A DNA stretch of 11,212 nucleotides from Methylomarinum sp964397365 (GTDB lineage: Bacteria; Pseudomonadota; Gammaproteobacteria; Methylococcales; Methylomonadaceae): contig CAYNIU010000074.1 of the NCBI GenBank assembly GCA_964397365.1, positions 1 through 11,212 of the forward strand. Reading direction: 5' to 3'. Below the pieces are notes generated by a model. It was given only the letters and a program-made list of their open reading frames with translations. It did no database searches and was not told the DNA's origin. The position numbers and the translations under genes were made by a program. This document shows positions 7,494 through 11,212 of the stretch, one piece after another. Numbering within the stretch: position 1 is the first letter of the stretch; each line of letters opens with the position of its first letter.

Positions 7494-8236
7494 TGAAAAT
7501 AATTGCCACATACAATATCAAAGGCGGTGTAGGAAAAACATCAACAGCCGTGAACCTGGCCTACATCGCCGCACAAAACCACTATAAAACACTGGTATGG
7601 GATCTGGATCCACAAGGGGCAAGTAGCTATTATTTTAGAATAAAGCCTAAAATTAAAGGCGGCAGCAAAGAACTTATTTCCGGAAATCGTGAATTGGATG
7701 GTTTAATTAAAGCCACTGATTTTGAAAATCTGGATTTATTGCCCGCTGATTTTTCTTTCAGAAATCTGGATTTAGTACTCGACGCCCGTAAAAAACCAAC
7801 ACAACGTCTGAAAAAGTTGTTAAACCCCCTTACAGAAGAATACGATTTTATCTTTCTGGATTGTCCACCCAATATTTCTTTGTTATCAGAAGCGATTTTT
7901 GAAGCATCTGAAATACTGCTCTCTCCTATTATCCCGACGACATTATCATTGCGAACTCTGGAACAGTTAAAAAAATATCTGCATGATAACCAATTAAAAC
8001 ATCTGCAATTATTACCCTTTTTCTCGATGGCTGATAAACGCAAAAAAATGCACAGGGATATTATGCAATCCTTAAGCGATCAACACCCCGACCTTTTACG
8101 CAACTTTATTCCCTATGCCAGCGACATTGAGCGCATGGGCTGGGAACGAATGCCGCTAGGAGGCTATATGAACAAAGGCCGTTCCATAGAAGCCTATCAA
8201 GATCTATGGCGCGAAATACTGCATCAGATAAAATAA
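7493..8236 (+). CDS. Orphan ParA/MinD-family partition ATPase
   Basis: A 247-residue deviant-Walker ATPase of the type that positions plasmids, chromosomes or protein complexes by cycling on the nucleoid or membrane. The deviant Walker A motif KGGVGKTS (10-17) has the signature lysine, Walker A' is DLDPQG (37-42), and Walker B is DFIFLDCPP (118-126). The protein starts directly at the ATPase fold with no N-terminal HTH, like small type-Ib ParA and cargo-positioning ATPases. No parB or parS-like gene follows, which argues against plasmid partition. Its partner is more likely the CHAD protein encoded directly upstream, with a 1-nt overlap. No C-terminal amphipathic MinD-type membrane helix is obvious (it ends LWREILHQIK), so nucleoid binding is more likely than membrane binding. 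Confidence 0.92.
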   Translation: MKIIATYNIKGGVGKTSTAVNLAYIAAQNHYKTLVWDLDPQGASSYYFRIKPKIKGGSKELISGNRELDGLIKATDFENLDLLPADFSFRNLDLVLDARKKPTQRLKKLLNPLTEEYDFIFLDCPPNISLLSEAIFEASEILLSPIIPTTLSLRTLEQLKKYLHDNQLKHLQLLPFFSMADKRKKMHRDIMQSLSDQHPDLLRNFIPYASDIERMGWERMPLGGYMNKGRSIEAYQDLWREILHQIK

Positions 8237-8239
8237 GGA

Positions 8240-8274
8240 CAGTCATAATTTTGTAATATTCGGACCCTTATAAT
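8240..8274 (+). promoter_or_regulatory. Predicted PhoB-type promoter of the secreted repeat protein
   Basis: CAGTCAT (8240-8246), a 4-nt gap and TTGTAAT (8251-8257) fit the paired pho half-site pattern (6/7 and 5/7 against CTGTCAT). A perfect TATAAT (8269-8274) follows after 11 nt, close to the usual 10. No sigma70 -35 is seen at 17 bp, in line with an activator-dependent promoter. The match could be chance in AT-rich DNA; the -10 itself is good. Confidence 0.45.
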
Positions 8275-8329
8275 ATTTCATTTCATCGACTCTTCTTTTT
8301 ACACTATGCAACCCTCGGAGAATTTATCC

Positions 8330-8863
8330 ATGTTAAAAAAAATATCCCTCGGTCTGTCTGCACTTGGCTTGATTATGTCCAGTCAGACAACCATTGCTGA
8401 ACCCCATTACAATGTAAATGATTATTATCAGGTTTACAAAGAAGGTCGTATTTATATTTTTGATGATTTTAAAACCTATGACAGCTTTAACAAAGTCGGG
8501 GAAACCTCATTTCGCTTAACCCGTATAGGCGCAGGCCCTCAGGGTGAAACCATCGTATTCGGTTTACAGAAAAAAGATAAAAAGATGCGTTCAGGTCTGG
8601 GTTCAGTGGATTTATACGAAGGAACTACCGAAGGAATCGCCGAAGGTTTTTACGGCGAAGTCATGAAAGACGGACGTATCTATGTTTTCAACAATTGGTC
8701 TGACCTTAAATCCTTCTTGCAAGTTGGCGAAGCACCTTATCGTTACACCCGCATTGGCGCCGGACCAAAAGGCGAAACTATTGTCTATGTACTCAACAAA
8801 AACAACAAGAAAAAAAGACCTGATGCGTTAATTGCAGAATTTACCCGAAAACACGCAATATAA
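8330..8863 (+). CDS. Secreted protein with two tandem homologous repeats, function unknown
   Basis: The 177-residue product has an N-terminal signal peptide (MLKKISLGLSALGLIMSS, cleavage near TIA/EP, residue 23). The start at 8330 is chosen over the ATG at 8306 because GGAG lies 9 nt upstream and the signal peptide begins there. The mature part is an internal duplication with a 76-residue offset. Residues about 37-86 and 113-162 share GRIYxFxx, a VGE motif, RxTRIGAGPxGETIV and a lysine-rich end (KKDKKMR and KNNKKKR). It is probably a periplasmic or extracellular beta-rich domain pair. I do not recognise the family. It follows parA by 93 bp with its own promoter, possibly phosphate-responsive. 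The basic termini of both repeats could bind an anionic ligand (speculative). Confidence 0.85.
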   Translation: MLKKISLGLSALGLIMSSQTTIAEPHYNVNDYYQVYKEGRIYIFDDFKTYDSFNKVGETSFRLTRIGAGPQGETIVFGLQKKDKKMRSGLGSVDLYEGTTEGIAEGFYGEVMKDGRIYVFNNWSDLKSFLQVGEAPYRYTRIGAGPKGETIVYVLNKNNKKKRPDALIAEFTRKHAI

Positions 8864-8875
8864 CAAAATCTTTTT

Positions 8876-8895
8876 TGCTGACAGGGATGTTAGCA
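8876..8895 (+). terminator. Weak hairpin after the secreted protein gene
   Basis: TGCTGAC (8876-8882), a 6-nt loop and GTTAGCA (8889-8895) give a 7-bp stem with one G-U pair, followed by CTTTAATTTCT. It lies 12 nt after the stop, between convergent genes. It is a weak terminator candidate. No terminator is evident for the converging glycosyltransferase gene. Confidence 0.3.
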
Positions 8896-8982
8896 CTTTA
8901 ATTTCTGACAGGATTTATCCGTATAGTGCAAATAATTTCATCCCCTAAAATTTCCCAGTTATTACCCCACCTTTAACGTAAA

Positions 8983-10023
8983 CTACAGTTTAACCTGCAA
9001 TACCTCAACCTCATCCCATACTGGCTTTGTAAAATCTTTATCCATAACCGGCATCCCTTCTTTGATCCAATTAACAATGACCCGGGCAATATTGGGATAA
9101 GTGATCCTGACCGCATGATTCTGATGCAACCATTCTTCAATCACTGCTGTGTCCATATCAGTCATGGTGCGCCCATACCCCAGCTGCTTCAAAGCGGCGG
9201 CATTGGATATTTGTTCCATTTGCGCATGCAACGGTTTAGCCAGAATTTTCTTCCCCAATTGCAACGCTTCACTGGCTAATTCAAAACCGGCGTTACTGAT
9301 AATACCGGCGCAATCATGCAAATCCTTTTGAAACCCCTCTCTAGACAAAGCATGACAGAAAATATTCGGATATTCACTGGTTATCGGTGCAGGGGAGTAA
9401 ATATGAAACTGAAAATCCTCAAATGATCCTAGTTGCTTAACTACTTCTTGTTGATTTTCAAAAGGTAAATATACTACGATTTTGTTTTTTTGGATCGTGT
9501 CCGCCAATTCAGGGGTTTCAATAATCGGCGGCAAAATAGCCTGCTCAAAGTGATGCCAGTGTAAACCGATATTAATATCAGCCGGTGCAAAATATTTCAT
9601 CACCAAATCGGCCAGAGGGTCAGAACCTGTCCTCGGTATAGCATGATTAAAGGCATATTGATGCCCCACTCCCAACACCGACTTTTTCCGTATTTTAGAC
9701 GCCCAGGCTGTGACCGGTTCAAAATCGCTGATTACCAAATCGTAAGCGGATAAATCCAATGACTTGACATCCTGAACAAATCGAACAGGTCTACTCTGCA
9801 TGACTGTTTTAATATAATTAACTTGTCCTTTATCGGTATTAAAAGTCAAACCATTACGATGTTGATAACCATTAAAGATTTGCATATCAAAGAATTTCTC
9901 TTGAGGACGGCCTGTAAATTGAAAATCCACTTCAATTCCCGCCGCATACAATTCTTTCGCCATGACTCGAGCGCGAGTAATATGACCGTTGCCAGTCCCC
10001 TGAACGCCATAAAATATTTTCAT
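8983..10023 (-). CDS. MJ1255/VC2487-family glycosyltransferase (GT-B, GT28-like)
   Basis: A 346-residue cytosolic or membrane-associated glycosyltransferase without transmembrane helices. The N-terminal half opens with the acceptor-side glycine-rich loop GTGNGHITRA (9-18) and has LVISDFEPVTAWAS (96-109). The C-terminal half carries the nucleotide-sugar donor site IISNAGFELASEALQLGKK (241-259) and KPLHAQMEQ (263-271). This is the layout of the MurG / monogalactosyl-diacylglycerol synthase fold. The family is usually annotated only as a predicted glycosyltransferase; the sugar and acceptor are unknown. AAGG stands about 7 nt before the ATG. It follows the PAP2 gene by 16 nt, so it is the last gene of that unit. 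Diacylglycerol made by the phosphatases upstream is a reasonable acceptor (inference). Confidence 0.88.
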   Translation of the reverse strand: MKIFYGVQGTGNGHITRARVMAKELYAAGIEVDFQFTGRPQEKFFDMQIFNGYQHRNGLTFNTDKGQVNYIKTVMQSRPVRFVQDVKSLDLSAYDLVISDFEPVTAWASKIRKKSVLGVGHQYAFNHAIPRTGSDPLADLVMKYFAPADINIGLHWHHFEQAILPPIIETPELADTIQKNKIVVYLPFENQQEVVKQLGSFEDFQFHIYSPAPITSEYPNIFCHALSREGFQKDLHDCAGIISNAGFELASEALQLGKKILAKPLHAQMEQISNAAALKQLGYGRTMTDMDTAVIEEWLHQNHAVRITYPNIARVIVNWIKEGMPVMDKDFTKPVWDEVEVLQVKL

Positions 10024-10039
10024 CTTTAACCTTTGCTAA

Positions 10040-10561
10040 CTATACAATCTGTCCGATACTAAAAACTGCAACACTGACACCAAGAATCATTCCCACCAAA
10101 GTATCCGTAGGAAAATGCACCCCCAAAACTACACGGGAAAAACCAACCAGAGCCGCCCACAATAATAATGGCAACAGAAAAACGGGCATAAAATAACCGC
10201 TGATTGTTGCGACCATGAAGGCGGCTGAAGTATGCCCAGAAGGAAAACTAAATTGATCTGACGGTTTTACCAGACTGCTAAATCCCTTCAACGCCGCCTG
10301 TGGGCGATTGCGTCTAAAACTGTTTTTCAGAATAAAATACAATGGTCTCTCAATTAGAAACGCCAGCAGCAAGGCCTGTAATATAAGACTTTGTATCCCT
10401 TCTTCCAGGTAAATAAAAGTCCCAGATAAAAGATACAAATGACCATCGCCAGTTCGGGAAATATATCGGGCACAGACGGCCAAATATCGATACATACCTG
10501 CATTTATCAGACAGGTAAACATAAAAACGTCATATTTATGTACAGAATAGATCAGTTTCAT
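10040..10561 (-). CDS. PAP2-family phosphatase (membrane lipid phosphatase type)
   Basis: A 173-residue polytopic membrane protein with the complete PAP2 phosphatase signature: K79 and RP at 86-87 (KNSFRRNRP), FPSGHTSA (106-113) with the catalytic-pocket His110, and SRVVLGVHFPTD (142-153) with His149 and Asp153. Hydrophobic segments lie at about 45-78, 112-138 and 154-172. Such enzymes dephosphorylate phosphatidic acid, phosphatidylglycerophosphate, undecaprenyl diphosphate or lipid A; the sequence does not decide which. A strong ribosome binding site (GGGGAAG) lies about 5 nt before the ATG. A pho-box-like promoter lies 70-100 bp upstream, and the glycosyltransferase gene follows closely. 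Together these favour phosphatidic acid to diacylglycerol as the reaction (inference). Confidence 0.92.
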   Translation of the reverse strand: MKLIYSVHKYDVFMFTCLINAGMYRYLAVCARYISRTGDGHLYLLSGTFIYLEEGIQSLILQALLLAFLIERPLYFILKNSFRRNRPQAALKGFSSLVKPSDQFSFPSGHTSAAFMVATISGYFMPVFLLPLLLWAALVGFSRVVLGVHFPTDTLVGMILGVSVAVFSIGQIV

Positions 10562-10578
10562 TTTCTTCCCCTTTTTTT

Positions 10579-10602
10579 ATCTGAATTCCTATCCATTCAG
10601 AT
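10579..10602 (-). repeat. 8-bp perfect hairpin just before the PAP2 ribosome binding site
   Basis: ATCTGAAT (10579-10586), an 8-nt loop and ATTCAGAT (10595-10602). On the minus strand it is followed by an A-run and then GGGGAAG, so it is not a terminator for this strand. It would lie in the predicted PAP2 leader and may shape the start region or mRNA stability. Confidence 0.45.
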
Positions 10603-10630
10603 CATTGACTTTCTTTTATTCTTCAGAATG

Positions 10631-10664
10631 AGAATAATGTCTTTCCATGACAGTTACATGAAAC
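10631..10664 (-). promoter_or_regulatory. Predicted PhoB box and -10 before the PAP2-glycosyltransferase genes
   Basis: Read on the minus strand, GTTTCAT (10664-10658), GTAA and CTGTCAT (10653-10647) form an 11-bp-phased pho box (5/7 and 7/7 matches). TATTCT (10636-10631) follows after exactly 10 nt, the same geometry as the E. coli phoA promoter. There is no sigma70 -35, as expected for PhoB-activated promoters. The predicted transcript start near 10624 gives a leader of about 60 nt. Confidence 0.6.
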
Positions 10665-10677
10665 TTATTTTACGTTT

Positions 10678-10914
10678 TTATGACATTTTCTTCCGTCTTC
10701 GAATCTCTCTGATTTTCTGCCAGAGTTGCCGACTATACGGATGCTTATCAGATAACCTGATGACTTTTCGTTTAACCTTGTTGGAAGCTTTAAACATAAT
10801 GGCCAAACCGACTATCATGGTTGGCAGACCAAACGGAACAGGTAATGGAAACAAAATCATTCCGATAAAGAAAACCGTACTTCCGACCATCATCAGCAAA
10901 GATTTTTTAATCAT
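10678..10914 (-). CDS. Small two-helix membrane protein, function unknown
   Basis: Seventy-eight residues. Hydrophobic segments at about 5-22 and 28-42 are separated by a Pro/Gly turn (FPLPVPFGLP) and form a hairpin. A strongly basic cytoplasmic tail follows (KVKRKVIRL to IREIRRRKKMS). The pattern resembles small PGPGW-type transmembrane proteins, but I am not sure of the family. It starts 2 nt after the phosphoesterase stop and has no clear ribosome binding site, so it is probably translated by coupling. It may help hold a phosphoesterase or glycosyltransferase complex at the membrane through its basic tail (speculative). Confidence 0.72.
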   Translation of the reverse strand: MIKKSLLMMVGSTVFFIGMILFPLPVPFGLPTMIVGLAIMFKASNKVKRKVIRLSDKHPYSRQLWQKIREIRRRKKMS

Positions 10915-10916
10915 AA

Positions 10917-11212
10917 TCAGCTAACTTTAGCCAGATTTTCCGATTGATTTGTTTGCTGTTCATCCAGTAACTTATAACTATCTTCAAGCCAGTGAATAAC
11001 AGACAGCTGCCCCGCTTCATTTTCGACCAGTGCACTACAGCTTTCCACCCAGTCGCCAGTATTACAATAGGTTTTTCCCAATTCCATTTCACAAATATCC
11101 GCATGATGAATATGTCCACAGATAATACCGTCAACCTGCTGTTTTTGAGCTTCCAGGCTGAGTACATGCTGATAATTATCCAAAAACTGCACGATATTTT
11201 TTACTTTGTGTT
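10917..11212 (-). CDS. LpxH/PlcP-like metallophosphoesterase, C-terminal part (5' end outside window)
   Basis: The last 98 or so codons of a calcineurin-like phosphoesterase. The reading frame stays open to the window edge; an in-frame GTG at 11192 is internal, not a start. It shows the metal-binding GHIHHADI and the downstream YCNTGDWVESCSALVEN block. That block is typical of the proteins annotated as UDP-2,3-diacylglucosamine diphosphatase-like, of about 270 residues. The phospholipase C PlcP, which strips phosphate head groups from phospholipids in phosphate-starved bacteria, belongs to this wider family. The N-terminal metal ligands (DxH, GD, GNH) lie outside the window. The genes downstream (small membrane protein, PAP2, glycosyltransferase) suit a lipid role. 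True LpxH function in lipid A synthesis remains possible. Confidence 0.83.
   Translation of the reverse strand, partial: HKVKNIVQFLDNYQHVLSLEAQKQQVDGIICGHIHHADICEMELGKTYCNTGDWVESCSALVENEAGQLSVIHWLEDSYKLLDEQQTNQSENLAKVS

Noticed and set aside
7493..8236. Plasmid-type partition locus or replication origin
   Set aside because: No ParB gene, no iteron or parS repeats and no replication gene are seen; surrounding genes are chromosomal.
10439..10924. Plus-strand 161-codon open frame
   Set aside because: It lies antisense to the PAP2 gene, its promoter and the small membrane protein gene, all with clear family features or operon spacing. No domain is recognisable in this frame.
10907..11167. Alternative minus-strand frame over the phosphoesterase
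   Set aside because: The other frame carries GHIHH and GDWVES motifs and stays open to the window edge.
1..11212. tRNA, rRNA, CRISPR array or insertion sequence
   Set aside because: No cloverleaf, regularly spaced repeats, transposase or terminal inverted repeats with target duplications were seen by eye.

Overview
The window looks like the chromosome of an AT-leaning Gram-negative gammaproteobacterium. The evidence is the long PstC and PstA permeases with big periplasmic insertions, a PhoB-type box array very close to the enterobacterial pstS layout, a Lys/Ala histone H1-like protein, and an LpxH-like phosphoesterase. A methanotroph-like member (Methylococcales) is my best guess from overall gene flavour, but the sequence does not prove it.

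Layout. (1) Positions 1-4388, minus strand: the high-affinity phosphate uptake operon pstS-pstC-pstA, with pstA cut by the window edge. pstS is preceded by four 11-bp-phased PhoB half-sites, and a strong hairpin terminator/attenuator separates pstS from pstC. (2) 4389-5487: a structured intergenic region, a small XRE-like HTH gene (minus) and a divergent 66-residue lysine-rich histone H1-like gene (plus) with overlapping promoters. (3) 5488-5948: a gene-free stretch packed with small perfect hairpins (REP-like). (4) 5949-8236: a CYTH-like/CHAD protein translationally coupled (TGATG) to an orphan ParA-type ATPase. (5) 8330-8863: a secreted protein built of two 76-residue-period repeats, with a plausible pho box and a perfect TATAAT upstream. 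(6) 8983-11212, minus strand: LpxH/PlcP-like metallophosphoesterase (5' end outside), a small two-helix membrane protein, a PAP2 phosphatase and an MJ1255-type glycosyltransferase. A phoA-like pho box and -10 sit just before the PAP2 gene.

Common thread (inference): phosphate economy. PstSCA imports phosphate. CHAD domains bind polyphosphate, and the ParA ATPase could position the polyphosphate granule on the nucleoid, perhaps with the histone-like protein. The phosphoesterase, PAP2 and glycosyltransferase genes have the right composition for turning phospholipid into glycolipid when phosphate is short. Three PhoB-box candidates in front of three separate units tie the locus together. The pst box is near certain; the other two are predictions.
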